A stretch of 64,000 bases of DNA from Immundisolibacter cernigliae (GCF_001697225.1 NZ_CP014671.1:1674001-1738000); one strand, 5' to 3'. Counted from the first letter of the stretch, positions 1-10,028 are shown. The notes: generated by a model from the letters alone, not told the origin. A program made the numbers and translations.

Positions 1-288
1 CGGCTGCGCCGCCCATCAGGCGGCGGCGTGTTTCATCGGGGTGCTTGTATCGCATGCGTGTTGGCCTTCGATCGATGTGCGTGGTGGTCGTGCGTGGCGT
101 AGGGGTGCTCGCCGTTACCGCCTGTTCGGCGGACCTGGCAGGATCGCCTCATGCCCCCGAGCACCCGGAACGCCTGCGCCGGCGTGCACCGCGACAGCAG
201 TCGGGACGGTTCCGGCGGGGCGCCCGGCCGGCGGCAGCGGTAAACATCGCCATATTGCACAGTCTGGAAGCTGTGACCCGATGACAGG

Positions 289-696
289 TCAAGTGCTGCG
301 GGCGACCTCGATCAGCGGGCATACCCGCTGCTCATCCGGCACCCCGTCGGACAGCGCCGCCCACTGCGCGACGATCGCGTTCAGGCGCGCCTCCTCGCGC
401 TCCAGCGCCCGGCGTTGCGCGGCCACGGCGGCGATGCGTTCGTCCAGCAAGACGCGCACCTGCGGGCAGGGCGAGCGGCCGGCGTCGGCCTGCGCCAGGG
501 ACCGGCCGAGCTCCTTGAGCGAAAAGCCGAGCGCCCGCCCGCCGGCGATGAAACGCAGCCTTGCCAGGGCTGCGGTTTCGAAGCTGCGGTAGCCGTTGCT
601 CGGCTCGCGCCGCGCCGGCAGCAGTCCGCGACGGGCGTAGTAACGCACCTTGCCGGGGCCCACACCGGCGGCGCGGGCCAGTTCGTTCACGGTCAT
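289..696 (-). CDS. MerR-family metal-responsive regulator, distal gene of the cus operon
   Basis: 135-residue MerR-family activator. The N-terminal winged helix-turn-helix (about residues 1-40, containing [11 protein letters not shown]) is followed by the dimerisation helix. Cys77 (SPCPQ) and Cys126 (VCPLIE) lie where Hg/Cu/Zn sensors of this family place metal ligands. The cysteine normally found in the C-terminal loop near residue 116-117 is absent (local sequence AALSDGV), so metal specificity cannot be assigned. The ATG overlaps the cusA stop codon as ATGA, so translation is probably coupled to cusA. Having the regulator last in its own efflux operon, rather than divergent from it, implies that induction also raises regulator levels. 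Family assignment is firm; the Cu/Ag ligand is inferred from the neighbours. Confidence 0.9.
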   Translation of the reverse strand: MTVNELARAAGVGPGKVRYYARRGLLPARREPSNGYRSFETAALARLRFIAGGRALGFSLKELGRSLAQADAGRSPCPQVRVLLDERIAAVAAQRRALEREEARLNAIVAQWAALSDGVPDEQRVCPLIEVARST

Positions 697-3600
697 GGCG
701 ATTCCTCCACGGCGGACAGTCCAGGTGAGGTTGAGGGGCGGGGATCACGGCGATGCAGTAGCCGGTAGGCGGCCGGGATCACGAACAGGGACAGCAGCGG
801 CGCCGTCAGCATGCCGCCCACCATGGGCGCGGCGATGCGGCGCATGATCTCGCTGCCGGTGCCCTCGCCCCAAAAAATCGGCAGCAGGCCGGCGACGATC
901 ACCGCCACGGTCATGGCCTTGGGCCGCACGCGCAGCACGGCGCCCTCGCGGATGGCATCGCACAGGTCCGCTTCGCTCGATTTGCCCCGCTGCAGGCGCT
1001 CGCGCCAGGCGTTTTTCAGGTACAGCAGCATGATCACGCCAAATTCCGTGGCAACCCCGGCCAGTGCGATGAAGCCGACGCCGGTGGCCACCGACAGGTT
1101 GTAGCCGAGCAGGTACAGGAACCACACGCCGCCTGTGAGGGCGAACGGCAGGGTGGCCATGATCAGCAGCGCTTCGCCGCCGCGGCCAAAGCTCAGGTAC
1201 AGCAGCACGAAGATGACCCCCAGCGTCGCCGGCACCACCAGCCTGAGGCGGGCGTTGGCGCGTTCCAGGAACTCGAACTGCCCCGAATAGACCAGGCTCA
1301 TGCCCGGGTCGAGCTGCACGTCCCGCCCGATGGCGCGCCGCAGATCGCCGACCACCGCGGCCAGGTCGCGGCCATGGGCATCGATGTAGACCCAGCCACC
1401 GGGACGCGCGTTCTCGCTCCTGAGCATGGCCGGCCCGTCGGCGACCTCGACGCGGGCGACCATCCCCAGGGTGATCTGGCTGCCGGCCGGGGTGACGAAG
1501 GGCAGTTCGCGCAGGCGCTGCACGGTGCCCCGCCAGGCGCGCGGGTAGCGCAGGTTGATCGGGTAGCGCGCGCGGCCGTCGACGACCTCGCCGATGGTCT
1601 CGCCGCCGATCAGGCCGGCCACCACCGACTGCACATCGGCGATGTTCAGGCCGTAGCGGGCAGCGGCGGCACGGTCGATGTCGATATCCACATAGCGCCC
1701 GCCGGTGAGGCGCTCGGCCAGCGCAGAGCTCACGCCCGGCACCGTCTTGGCGACGCGCTCGACCTGCTGCGCCACCCGGTCGATGGCGGCCAGGTCGTTG
1801 CCGGCGATCTTGACCCCGATCGGGCTCTTGATGCCGGTGGCCAGCATGTCCAGACGGTTGCGGATGGGCGGGATCCAGATATTGGCCAGGCCCGGCACCC
1901 GCACCACGCGGTCCAGCTCGGCCTGCAATGTTTCCGGCGTCATGCCGGGCCGCCACTGATCGCGCGGCTTGAACTGTACGGTGGTCTCGAACATCTCCAG
2001 CGGCGCCGGGTCGGTGGCGGTATCGGCGCGGCCGGCCTTGCCGAAAACGCGCGCCACCTCCGGCACGGTTTTGATCAGGCGGTCGGTCTGCTGCAAAAGC
2101 TCACTCGCCTTCTGCGCCGACAGCCCCGGCAGGGCGCTTGGCATGTACAGCAGGTCGCCCTCGTCCAGCGGCGGCAGGAATTCGCCGCCCAGACGGGCCA
2201 GCGGCCACAGCGTGGTCAGAAAGATCAAACCGGCCACCGCCAGCGTGAGCTTCGGCCAGGCCAGAACGGCTTCGAGCAGCGGCCGATAGAGCCTGATCAG
2301 CACACGGTTCAGGGGATTGCGGGTCTCGTCCGGCAGCCGGCCGCGAATCCAGTAGCCCATCAGCACCGGCACCAGCGTTACCGACAGCCCGGCCGCGGCG
2401 GCCATGGCGAAGGTTTTAGTGAAGGCCAGCGGCCCGAACAGCCGGCCCTCCTGCGCCTGCAGCAGGAACACCGGCAGAAACGACACGGTGATGATCAGCA
2501 GCGAGAAAAACAGCGCCGGGCCGACCTCGGCAGCGGCCTCGGTCATCACCTGCCAGCGCGCCTCGCCAGCCAGTGTCTGCCGCGGATGCGCGTGCTGCCA
2601 GGCCTCGATCTTCTTGTGCGCGTTCTCGATCATCACGATGGCGGCATCGACCATGGCGCCGATGGCAATCGCGATGCCGCCCAGGGACATGATGTTGGCG
2701 CTCAGGCCCTGCTGGCGCATGACGCCGAAGGCGATCAGCACGCCCAGCGGCAGCGCCACGATGGCCACGCCGGCCGAGCGCAGATGCCACAGGAACACGC
2801 CGCACACCAGCGCGACGACGATGAATTCCTCCACCAGCTTGCGGCTGAGGTTGTCCACCGCGCGATCGATCAGACCGCTGCGGTCGTAGGTGGTGACGAT
2901 CTGGATGCCCGGCGGCAGGCCGGTGCGCAGTTCATCGATCTTTTTGTGTACGGCGGTCAGCGTGCTGCGCACGTCCTTGCCGGAACGCAGAATCACCACG
3001 CCGCCGACGACTTCGCCCTCGCCGTCGAGTTCCGCCACGCCGCGGCGCATTTCCGGGCCGAGCTGAACCTGCGCCACGTCGCCCAGGGTGACCGGCACGC
3101 CGCCGACGAGCTGCAGCGGGATGGCGCGAAAATCCTCCAGCGTCTTCAGGTAGCCGCTGGCGCGCACCATGAATTCAGCCTCGCCCAGCGTCAGCACGGC
3201 GCCGCCGGTCTCCTGGTTGGCGCCCTCGATGGCGGCGCGCAGCGCCTGGTGAGTGATGCCCAGCGCCGCCAGCTTCACCGGATCGGGCACGATCTGGTAC
3301 TGCCTGACCATACCGCCTATGCTCGCCACCTCGGCCACGTTGGGCAGGGTTTTCAGCTCGAAGCGCAAAAACCAGTCCTGCAGGGCGCGCAGTTGCGACA
3401 GGTCGTGCCGGCCACTTTTGTCGACCAGCGCGTACTGGTAAATCCAGCCGACGCCGGTGGCATCCGGCCCCAGCGCCGGTCGGGCACCCGGCGGCAGGCG
3501 CGACTGCACCTGGCTCAGGTACTCCAGCACCCGCGAGCGCGCCCAGTAAAGATCAGTGCCGTCCTCGAACAGCACGTAGACGTAGCTGTCGCCAAAGAAC

Positions 3601-3857
3601 GAGAAACCGCGCACCGTCTTCGCCCCCGGCACCGACAGCAGGGTGGTGGTCAGCGGATAGGTGACCTGATCCTCCACCACCCGCGGCGCCTGGCCGGGAT
3701 ACGCGGTGCGCACGATGACCTGCACGTCGGACAGGTCCGGCAGGGCGTCGATGGGCGTGCTGCGCAGGGCCCAGATGCCCCAGGCGGTGACCAGCAGCGT
3801 CGCCAGCAAAACCAGAAAGCGGTTGGCCACGGACCAGCGGATGACGCGGGCGATCAC
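693..3857 (-). CDS. cusA: CusA/SilA-type RND heavy-metal efflux pump
   Basis: About 1054 residues, the normal size for a heavy-metal-efflux RND protomer in the inner membrane. It exports monovalent Cu/Ag by proton antiport through the CusC channel. The N-terminus ([16 protein letters not shown]) begins the first membrane helix. The TM4 segment [20 protein letters not shown] carries the conserved acidic proton-relay residues. Periplasmic segments [16 protein letters not shown] and [12 protein letters not shown] retain methionines at places I associate with the CusA metal path (from memory of the family). An open frame continues far upstream, but the start is taken as the GTG at 3855-3857, which overlaps the cusB stop (GTGA) and gives the family's normal N-terminus. 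The stop overlaps the merR start. Cu/Ag rather than Zn/Co specificity is inferred mainly from the CusB partner. Confidence 0.93.
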   Translation of the reverse strand: MIARVIRWSVANRFLVLLATLLVTAWGIWALRSTPIDALPDLSDVQVIVRTAYPGQAPRVVEDQVTYPLTTTLLSVPGAKTVRGFSFFGDSYVYVLFEDGTDLYWARSRVLEYLSQVQSRLPPGARPALGPDATGVGWIYQYALVDKSGRHDLSQLRALQDWFLRFELKTLPNVAEVASIGGMVRQYQIVPDPVKLAALGITHQALRAAIEGANQETGGAVLTLGEAEFMVRASGYLKTLEDFRAIPLQLVGGVPVTLGDVAQVQLGPEMRRGVAELDGEGEVVGGVVILRSGKDVRSTLTAVHKKIDELRTGLPPGIQIVTTYDRSGLIDRAVDNLSRKLVEEFIVVALVCGVFLWHLRSAGVAIVALPLGVLIAFGVMRQQGLSANIMSLGGIAIAIGAMVDAAIVMIENAHKKIEAWQHAHPRQTLAGEARWQVMTEAAAEVGPALFFSLLIITVSFLPVFLLQAQEGRLFGPLAFTKTFAMAAAAGLSVTLVPVLMGYWIRGRLPDETRNPLNRVLIRLYRPLLEAVLAWPKLTLAVAGLIFLTTLWPLARLGGEFLPPLDEGDLLYMPSALPGLSAQKASELLQQTDRLIKTVPEVARVFGKAGRADTATDPAPLEMFETTVQFKPRDQWRPGMTPETLQAELDRVVRVPGLANIWIPPIRNRLDMLATGIKSPIGVKIAGNDLAAIDRVAQQVERVAKTVPGVSSALAERLTGGRYVDIDIDRAAAARYGLNIADVQSVVAGLIGGETIGEVVDGRARYPINLRYPRAWRGTVQRLRELPFVTPAGSQITLGMVARVEVADGPAMLRSENARPGGWVYIDAHGRDLAAVVGDLRRAIGRDVQLDPGMSLVYSGQFEFLERANARLRLVVPATLGVIFVLLYLSFGRGGEALLIMATLPFALTGGVWFLYLLGYNLSVATGVGFIALAGVATEFGVIMLLYLKNAWRERLQRGKSSEADLCDAIREGAVLRVRPKAMTVAVIVAGLLPIFWGEGTGSEIMRRIAAPMVGGMLTAPLLSLFVIPAAYRLLHRRDPRPSTSPGLSAVEESP

Positions 3858-5161
3858 GGCGCGGCCCCCGCCCCATCCCCCTGAACATGCCCGCTGTGTG
3901 GCGCAGCCACTGGCCGGTCCGCAGCCGGGCCAACGCCGATGCCGAGCAGGCTGGCTTCCGAATCGACCAGGAACTGGCCGCTGGCAACGACTTGCTGGCC
4001 CTCGTCCAGGCCGGCGCGGATCACCGTTTTGTCGCCCAGCTCCGGGCCAAGGGTGACTTCCTGCGGCCGGTAACGTCCGCCGTCGCTCGCTACCATCACC
4101 AGCGCCCGCCGACCAGTGCGGATCACCGCCTCGGTCGGCACCGCGAGCGCCGTGTCCGCGCCGTCGCCGACCAGCTGCACCTGCGCCGACTGGCCGGGCC
4201 GCAGCCTGCCATCGGCGTTGGGCAGCTCGACCCGCACCCGCAGGCTGCGCGTGGCCTCGTTCAGGGTCGGCAGCAGCGCGCTCACGCGCCCGATGATCGG
4301 CTGCCCCGGTGTGGCGGCAAGCTCGGCCTCGGCGCGGGCACCGACCGTCACCTGCCCCGCCTGCGCCTGCGGCACCGCCACGTCCAGCCACACCGGGTCG
4401 AGCCCGTTGATGCGCGCCAGCGTCTGGCCGGCGGTCAGGGTCATGCCGGCGCGCACGTCGAGCGCTTCCAGCACCCCGCCGATGGGCGCGCGCAGCGTAT
4501 GGCGCGCCTGCGCGGCACCGCCGCGCTCCAGCGCGCGCACCTGCGCCAGCGTCATGCCGAGCGACAGCAGCCGCTCGCGCGCCGCCGCCAGCAGGCCGGC
4601 ATCACCCGCGCCGCGCACGGCGATGAATTCGTGCTGCGCCGCCGTCCATGCGGGCACCCGCAGCTGCGCCAGCGCTTGCCCGGCCGCGATCACATCGCCC
4701 GGCGCCAGCGGCCACACCCGCTCCACGAAGCCCGCGGCGCGGCTTTGCACCACCGCCACCGCGCGCTCGTTCAGGCCGACGATGCCACTGGCCTCGACGC
4801 GCGTACTCACAGGCACGCGCTGCACCATGGCCAGCCGCATGCCCAGGTTCTGAACGATGGCCGGATCGATCTTCACGCCGGCTTGCTTGTCGGACTGGTC
4901 GGTCGCCTCGTCGGCGTAGCGCGGCACCAGCTGCATGTCCATGAAGGGCGACTTGCCCGGTTGATCGAAACGCTGCTGCGGGTACATGGGGTCGTACCAG
5001 TACAGCACCTTGCGTTCCGTGCCTGCCGCACTGCCTGCCGGGACGGCAACGACCGCGGGCTCGGCCGTGCGCGACGCCGACCAGCGGCCCGCCAGCACAC
5101 CGCCGGTGACGCCGGCGACCGCCACCGCGAGCACCAGCAAAACGGTTCGTGGCGATTTCAT
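3854..5161 (-). CDS. cusB: CusB-type periplasmic adaptor (membrane fusion protein)
   Basis: 435-residue adaptor that links the RND pump to the outer-membrane channel and passes metal to CusA. A single N-terminal hydrophobic segment (about residues 5-25) anchors or exports it. Residues 53-80 contain the diagnostic CusB module (YWYDPMYP, then [13 protein letters not shown]), whose methionines bind Cu(I)/Ag(I). Barrel-sandwich/lipoyl and beta-barrel segments follow (for example [18 protein letters not shown], then [17 protein letters not shown]). The start ATG overlaps the cusC stop codon by ATGA and the stop overlaps the cusA start, so the three pump genes are translationally coupled. The CusB module is the best evidence in the operon for copper/silver as substrate. 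Confidence 0.92.
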   Translation of the reverse strand: MKSPRTVLLVLAVAVAGVTGGVLAGRWSASRTAEPAVVAVPAGSAAGTERKVLYWYDPMYPQQRFDQPGKSPFMDMQLVPRYADEATDQSDKQAGVKIDPAIVQNLGMRLAMVQRVPVSTRVEASGIVGLNERAVAVVQSRAAGFVERVWPLAPGDVIAAGQALAQLRVPAWTAAQHEFIAVRGAGDAGLLAAARERLLSLGMTLAQVRALERGGAAQARHTLRAPIGGVLEALDVRAGMTLTAGQTLARINGLDPVWLDVAVPQAQAGQVTVGARAEAELAATPGQPIIGRVSALLPTLNEATRSLRVRVELPNADGRLRPGQSAQVQLVGDGADTALAVPTEAVIRTGRRALVMVASDGGRYRPQEVTLGPELGDKTVIRAGLDEGQQVVASGQFLVDSEASLLGIGVGPAADRPVAAPHSGHVQGDGAGAAP

Positions 5162-6432
5162 GGCAGCTCCCCGGGCACGGTGTCGGTGTAGGCGTAATGC
5201 AGCCGTGCGGCCACCTGTTGGCGCTTGCCTTCCAGGGCTATGACCTCAAGTTCTGCGGCGATGCGCTCGCGGCGGGCGGCGACAAGGTCGGCGAGGCTGC
5301 CCCGCCCACCGCGCCAGGCAGCGCTGGCCAACGCAATCTTTTCCGCCGCCAGGGGCAGCAACACCCGGTTCTGGCGCGCGAGCGCCTTGTCCAGCCGACG
5401 GTACTCGGCCAGATCAGCATCCAGCTCCGCGGCGTGTTCGCGCAGCGTGGCCTCGCGCTGGGCATCGAGGGCGTCGCGCTGCGCGCGGCGGGCGGCAATG
5501 GTCGGGTCCTGACGGCGGGCGGTGAACAGCGGCAGGTCGAAGGTCAGCTCCAGCGTGGCCATGTCGCTGAACTGCCGGCCGCGCTGCTGATACGCCAGCG
5601 CCAGCGCCCAGTCGGACTTCTTGGCCGCCTGCGCCTGGGCGATGGCGGCCTGGGCCATGCTCTCCCTCGCATCGAGCATGGCCACCTCCGGATGCGCGTG
5701 CAGGCGACGCAGCAGCGCATCCCGGTCGATCGACCAGTCGGGCGCGGCGCCGGCCAGCGGCTCGCGCGCCGACTCGCCGACCCAGCGCGCGAGGCCGGCG
5801 ATGGCCTGCTCGCGCCGGGCTTCGAGTCGATCCTGCAAGGCGTCGATCGCGGCCGCTTCCTGGCGCGGCGCCACGGCGTCCGCCGCCGTGCCACCGCCAC
5901 CGGCAATCCGTGCCCGCACGCCAGCATCCAGCAGCCGGTTTTCGGCGCGCAGGGCGTCGATGCGCGCCAGTTGCCGCTCCACCGTGTGGCGGGCGATCCA
6001 GGCCAGGGCCGCCTGCTGGCGCACCTGCTGGCGGGTGATCGCGATCTGCGCTGCGGCAACCGCGGCCTCGCCCTGCGCCACCGCCACGCGCGCCTGGCGC
6101 TTGGCCCGGTTGGGAAACTCCTGCATCAGCCCGACCCGGCGCATGGTCATGAAATCCTCGCCGACCCGGTACCGGTCGGGACCGTTTATCGGCAGGTTGT
6201 CCAGGCCCAGGACGAGCTTCGGATCGGGCAACTGCCCGGCCGGCAACACGCCGTGGCGGGCGGCGTCGAGCTGCGCCGCGTCGGCGCGCAGCGCCGGTGT
6301 TTCGCTAACTGCCAGCTCCAGCGTGCGGGCGAACGACAAGGGCTCGGCGCCCGCCAGGCCGGCGCATCCGGCCAGCAGCGCAAGCGCCGCCGCGCGGCCG
6401 AACCGGCCGGCAGGGGAAATAGGCGAGTGCAT
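5158..6432 (-). CDS. cusC: CusC/TolC-family outer-membrane efflux channel
   Basis: About 424 residues of the outer-membrane efflux protein fold: two repeats of long alpha-helical hairpins rich in Ala/Gln/Arg, and an N-terminal signal (RFGRAAALALLAGCAGLAGAEP). The hydrophobic stretch contains LLAGCAGL, so it could be a lipoprotein or a standard signal peptide. I place the start at the ATG at 6430-6432 because it is preceded by TTGGAGTTGGAGC, a good ribosome-binding site, and directly precedes the signal peptide; the frame stays open further upstream without a better start. It is the first gene of the overlapping cusC-cusB-cusA-merR set. The fold is clear; the cus role is inferred from the operon. 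Confidence 0.88.
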   Translation of the reverse strand: MHSPISPAGRFGRAAALALLAGCAGLAGAEPLSFARTLELAVSETPALRADAAQLDAARHGVLPAGQLPDPKLVLGLDNLPINGPDRYRVGEDFMTMRRVGLMQEFPNRAKRQARVAVAQGEAAVAAAQIAITRQQVRQQAALAWIARHTVERQLARIDALRAENRLLDAGVRARIAGGGGTAADAVAPRQEAAAIDALQDRLEARREQAIAGLARWVGESAREPLAGAAPDWSIDRDALLRRLHAHPEVAMLDARESMAQAAIAQAQAAKKSDWALALAYQQRGRQFSDMATLELTFDLPLFTARRQDPTIAARRAQRDALDAQREATLREHAAELDADLAEYRRLDKALARQNRVLLPLAAEKIALASAAWRGGRGSLADLVAARRERIAAELEVIALEGKRQQVAARLHYAYTDTVPGELP

Positions 6433-6551
6433 GCTCCAACTCCAAGCGAATCCGGTCGATTCGGGCGAGCGGTGGGCACGGTTCAAGCGCGCCCACCGAC
6501 CGCACGAGAGCCGCTGCACGGGCAGCGGCGACACGCGAGATCGTCAGGAAG

Positions 6552-6917
6552 TCAGATCAGAGTCGGGGGTCGCCAGACGGCGTAGGGATGGCAGGCAGCC
6601 ACCAGTAAGCGCACGGGCAGCGCCCGCAGCGCAGGCCGCGGGCCCGGCACGGCGCGAGCGGCAGTCACCGGAATGCCAGGGCCACCGCACGGGCAGTCCT
6701 GCCCGGCCTTGCACGCGGCCTCGCCGGCCTGGTCGCCATGCTCACAGCAGGCATCCATGCCGGCGATATCGGTGGCGGCATCGGTGGCCGGCGCCATCGC
6801 CTGCGACTGCGGGGGCGACATCGGGCACGGCGCCGGAACGTCGAGCACCTCCGCGCTGACCCGCAAGGGCAGCGCGGCACACAGCACACACAGCAGGAAG
6901 CGTTGCAGACGGCGCAT
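6552..6917 (-). CDS. Small exported Cys/Met-rich protein, possible CopL-like metal-resistance accessory
   Basis: 121 residues starting at MRRLQRFLLCVLCAALPLRV, a signal peptide ending around residue 22. The mature part is rich in potential metal ligands: CPMSPPQSQAM, MDACCEHGD, then CKAGQDCPCGG. The tail ends PYAVWRPPTLI. This architecture (signal peptide, CPM, CC, CxC, ending in WRPP) resembles short CopL/DUF2946-type proteins found next to copper-resistance genes. That comparison is from memory. It lies 119 bp upstream of cusC on the same strand, so it is likely the first gene of the metal operon. A longer frame upstream to 7112 is rejected because it lacks a signal at its start and overlaps the hydratase gene. 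It is probably a periplasmic metal buffer or sensor; function is inferred. Confidence 0.6.
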   Translation of the reverse strand: MRRLQRFLLCVLCAALPLRVSAEVLDVPAPCPMSPPQSQAMAPATDAATDIAGMDACCEHGDQAGEAACKAGQDCPCGGPGIPVTAARAVPGPRPALRALPVRLLVAACHPYAVWRPPTLI

Positions 6918-7020
6918 GGCGCGCCCTGTATGCCGCAAGTGCCGGCGCGTGTCCAGCGCCACGGCGGATCCTCGCCGGCCACGGTTATGCTCGCCAACCC
7001 GTCTTGCCCAGGAGCCGGTC

Positions 7021-7749
7021 ATGACACTCGCCACCGACACGGTTGCCACGCTCGCCGCCCGGTTACGGCAGGCGGCAGGCCAGACCCAGGCCACCGCGCC
7101 GCTGAGCGACACTTACCCCGATCTGACCGAGGCCGACGCCTACGCCATCCAGGCCGAGCTGCTGCGCCTGCACGGCGGCGTGCGCGCAGGCTACAAGCTC
7201 GGCTTCACCAGCGCTGCCATGCGCCAGCAGATGGGCGTGGATCACCCCAACAGCGGCGTGCTGCTGGCGAACATGCGTCTGCCCGAGCCGCGCCTGGCGG
7301 CCGGCGTGTTGATCCAGCCGCGCGTGGAGCCGGAAATCGCCATCCTGCTCGGGCGCGATCTGCACGGCGAGACGGTGACGCCCGAGCAGGTGGCTGCCGC
7401 CACCGCCGCCGTGCTGCCGGCCATCGAGGTGGTCGACAGCCGCTACCGCGACTACCGCTTCAAATCGGTCGACAACATCGCCGACAACAGCTCGGCGGCG
7501 CGTTACCTGCTGGGCGCGCCGCGGGTGCTGTCCGATTGCGACGACCTGCGCCTGGTCGGCGTGCTGCTGAGCATCGACGGCGTTGCCGTGGATCAGGGCC
7601 TGGGCGCCGCGGCGCTGGGTTCGCCGCTGGCCGCGGTAGCCTGGCTGGTCCGGCATTTATCGATTCGGGGGGCTTGCCGGGAGTACCCCATGCCGCATTC
7701 ATCGTGGCGCCCGCGCAGCAGCGGCCCTATACCCAAAGGCTTCCGATAA
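7021..7749 (+). pseudogene. 3'-truncated 2-keto-4-pentenoate hydratase (fumarylacetoacetase fold)
   Basis: The first about 211 residues are a good match to the MhpD/2-oxopent-4-enoate hydratase family: PDLTEADAYAIQ, GYKLGFTS, QPRVEPEIAILLGRDL with its acidic metal ligands, then LGSPLAAVAWLVR. Homologues continue about 50 residues further with a conserved aldol-domain C-terminus. Here the frame changes character after VAWLVRHLS to an unrelated Arg/Ser/Pro-rich tail and stops at 7749. The break near 7650-7660 coincides with the start of integrative-element DNA, so the 3' end was lost by insertion or deletion. The start ATG has a good site (AGGAGCCGGTC), and a TATGCT hexamer lies about 28 bp upstream. 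No 3' remnant is seen on the other side of the element. It is probably non-functional. Confidence 0.8.
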
Positions 7750-7800
7750 AGGCCAAAGGGCCAGGAAGGGACAAGGGAAGGGAGGCCAAGGGGAAAGGCC
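7745..7800 (+). other. Purine-rich leader upstream of the relaxase gene
   Basis: The DNA between the broken hydratase and the relaxase start contains a run of about 56 bases that is almost all purine on the + strand, built from repeats of the form AAGGG/GGGAA with interspersed GGCC (for example AGGGACAAGGGAAGGGAGG). It is unlike the surrounding coding DNA. Position next to a relaxase gene makes a regulatory or transfer-origin role possible, but no nic-site consensus for MobH relaxases is recognised. Confidence 0.35.
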
Positions 7801-7851
7801 CTACCCGAAAAGGCGACAAGGCCCCGCTCCCGCCGCTACCGCAGGTACTTC

Positions 7852-9696
7852 ATGCTCGCGCTGTTCCAACGCAAAGGGCTGCCGCCTGGTCCTGGTCCAT
7901 CGTCCGCCGGCATGCCGACGGGACTGACGCGGCCGGAATCGGCCGCATCGCTGCTGGCCACGCCGCGTCGGCAGAAACTGCTGGAACACATCTGGCAGCG
8001 CACGTCGCTGTCGCGCCGGCAGTTCGCCACGCTCTACCTCGCCCCACTGGAGCGCTACGCCGAGCTGGTCCAGCAGTTCCCGGCCTCCGAGAACCACCAC
8101 CACGCCTATCCGGGCGGCATGCTGGACCACGGCCTGGAGATCGTCGCCTATGCGCTGAAGCTGCGGCAGTCATACCTGCTGCCCGCGGGCGCCACGCCGG
8201 AGGCACAGGCGGCCCAGGCCGAAGCCTGGACCGCAGGCACGGCCTACGCGGCCCTGCTGCACGACATCGGCAAGATTGCGGTCGATCTGCACGTCGAGCA
8301 TGCCGACGGCAGCGTCTGGCATCCCTGGCACGGCCCGCTGCGAAAGCCCTACCGCTTTCGTTACCGTAAGGCGCGCGAGTACCGCCTGCACGGCGCCGCC
8401 ACCGGGCTGCTCTACGCGCGCCTTCTCGATCCGGACATCTTCGACTGGCTGAGCGGCTATCCCGACCTGTGGGCCGCGCTGCTGTACGTGCTGGCCGGCC
8501 AGTACGAGCATGCCGGCACGCTCGGCGAGCTGGTCGTGCAGGCCGACCAGGCATCGGTCGCCCGGGAACTCGGCGGCGATCCCGGCAAGGCGCTGGCGGC
8601 CCCCAGGCATGCGCTGCAGCGCAAATTGCTCGACGGCTTGCGCTACCTGCTCAAGGAGGAGTTCAAGTTGAACCAGGCCGGCCCGGCGGATGGATGGCTG
8701 ACGCAGGACGCACTCTGGCTGGTGAGCAAGACCGTCTCCGACAAGCTGCGCGCACATCTGCTGTCGCAGGGCATCGACGGCATCCCGGCGAGCAACACGG
8801 CGGTGTTCAACGTGCTGCAGGATCACGGCATCGTGCAACCGACGCCGGATGGCAAGGCGATCTGGAAGGCGGCCGTCACCAGCGACGCTGGCTGGTCGCA
8901 CGCCTTCACCTTCCTGAAGCTCTCGCCGGCGATAATCTGGGAGGCCGCCGACCGGCCGGCGCCGTTCGCCGGCCGTGTGCAGGTCGAAGCGGAACGGGCG
9001 GAGCCGACGCCGCAGGCGCCGGCCGTGGCCGATGGGCCGCGCGTGGACGGCATCGAAGCTGCACCCGCGAGCACGGCGCCGATCGCATCCGCAGCGACGG
9101 ACACCGGCATGGCCGCGCTGCTCGACCTGCCGGGCGACGCCGCTCCGCCCGTCGCACTGGAGGCCCCGAGTTGCCCTGTTGCCGCCGCCGAGCCGGCCCC
9201 TTCGACCGTGCCCCCGCCGCAGATGAGCCTCGCGCCTGCCCAGGATCGCGTGGAGCCCTCCGGGGCGCACTTCATGGCCTGGCTGCGTCAGGGGATCCAG
9301 ACGCGCAGGCTCATCATCAACGACGCCAAGGCGCTGGTGCATACCGTCGCCGGCACGGCCTACCTCGTCAGCCCCGGCGTGTTCCAGCGCTACGCGCAGG
9401 AGCACCTTCAAGTCGCCGCGCTGGCCAAGCAGGAGAAGCTGGAGGGGTGGCAGTGGGCACAGAAGCGCTTCGAGAAGCTCGGGCAGCACCGCAAGCAGCC
9501 GAGCGGGCTGAACATCTGGACCTGCGAAGTCACGGGGCCGCGCAAGTCGCGCCGGCTGCACGGCTATCTGCTCGCCAGCCCGGATGCACTGTTCCAGGAG
9601 AAGCCGCCCGACAACCCATACCTGCGGCTCGTCAACGAGGCCGCAAAGCGCGAAGATTCAGCCCTTGGCGGCAAGGACGGCGACGATCAGAGGTAG
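7852..9696 (+). CDS. MobH-family relaxase (TraI_2 / HD-type)
   Basis: 614 residues. The N-terminal half carries the HD-hydrolase-like signature of MobH relaxases: NHHHAYPGGMLDHGLEI (His82-84, about residue 92) and LLHDIGK (135-141), which chelate metal for DNA nicking in place of the HUH motif of other relaxases. A Pro/Ala-rich linker (about 345-460) leads to the conserved C-terminal TraI_2_C domain (about 470-590, with HFMAWLRQGIQTRRLIINDAKALVHTV and LNIWTCEVTGPRKSRRLHGY). It appears full-length and intact. In complete elements it nicks at oriT and pilots the strand to the type IV secretion channel, none of whose genes is in this window. The start ATG at 7852 lacks a strong ribosome-binding site. 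Confidence 0.88.
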   Translation: MLALFQRKGLPPGPGPSSAGMPTGLTRPESAASLLATPRRQKLLEHIWQRTSLSRRQFATLYLAPLERYAELVQQFPASENHHHAYPGGMLDHGLEIVAYALKLRQSYLLPAGATPEAQAAQAEAWTAGTAYAALLHDIGKIAVDLHVEHADGSVWHPWHGPLRKPYRFRYRKAREYRLHGAATGLLYARLLDPDIFDWLSGYPDLWAALLYVLAGQYEHAGTLGELVVQADQASVARELGGDPGKALAAPRHALQRKLLDGLRYLLKEEFKLNQAGPADGWLTQDALWLVSKTVSDKLRAHLLSQGIDGIPASNTAVFNVLQDHGIVQPTPDGKAIWKAAVTSDAGWSHAFTFLKLSPAIIWEAADRPAPFAGRVQVEAERAEPTPQAPAVADGPRVDGIEAAPASTAPIASAATDTGMAALLDLPGDAAPPVALEAPSCPVAAAEPAPSTVPPPQMSLAPAQDRVEPSGAHFMAWLRQGIQTRRLIINDAKALVHTVAGTAYLVSPGVFQRYAQEHLQVAALAKQEKLEGWQWAQKRFEKLGQHRKQPSGLNIWTCEVTGPRKSRRLHGYLLASPDALFQEKPPDNPYLRLVNEAAKREDSALGGKDGDDQR

Positions 9697-9722
9697 GCAT
9701 GCCGCCGCTGCGCAGGCCGGAT

Positions 9723-10028
9723 TCAATCCGGGGATGGGGCCGACTCTGCCAGCTTGGCTTCGGTCAGCGTCATCAAGTGGGCGGAACTGCATTTCAGCGC
9801 ACGGGCGATCTTGAGGATAAGCGGCAGCGTGGGGACATGCTCGCCGCGCTCGATCTTGCCCATGTGCGACCGTTCGATGCCGGCCAGGTGGGCCAGCGTT
9901 TCCTGAGCGATGCCCTGGCTGGTTCTTTCTTCCCGCACGGCCGTCCCAAACGCGATGGCGGGTTCCGCTTCGTAGGTGGTACTGCCGGTGGGGCGGCCCC
10001 TTTGGATCGAACGCTTTGGCATTGCCAA
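9723..10028 (-). CDS. XRE-family (Cro/cI-like) transcriptional regulator
   Basis: 101 residues. A basic N-terminal tail (MAMPKRSIQRGRPTGST) precedes an HTH_XRE domain at about residues 27-82 (FGTAVREERTSQGIAQETLA, then IERGEHVPTLPLILKIARAL). Such small repressors commonly control integrase and transfer genes of integrative elements. A second start three codons in (MPKRS) is equally possible. It is transcribed toward the relaxase 3' end and divergently from the LysR-type gene; the 102 bp between them could hold its operator. Target and ligand are unknown. Confidence 0.8.
   Translation of the reverse strand: MAMPKRSIQRGRPTGSTTYEAEPAIAFGTAVREERTSQGIAQETLAHLAGIERSHMGKIERGEHVPTLPLILKIARALKCSSAHLMTLTEAKLAESAPSPD

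Noticed and set aside
45..284. 79-codon + strand frame with a lipoprotein-like segment (VLAVTACSADL)
   Set aside because: No ribosome-binding site, biased Arg-rich tail and no recognisable family; the first 288 bases hold nothing that I can support.
1374..3884. 836-codon open frame on the + strand opposite cusA
   Set aside because: It is the antisense shadow of a high-GC gene: composition is His/Arg/Gln/Gly-rich with no domain, and the opposite strand encodes a full RND pump.
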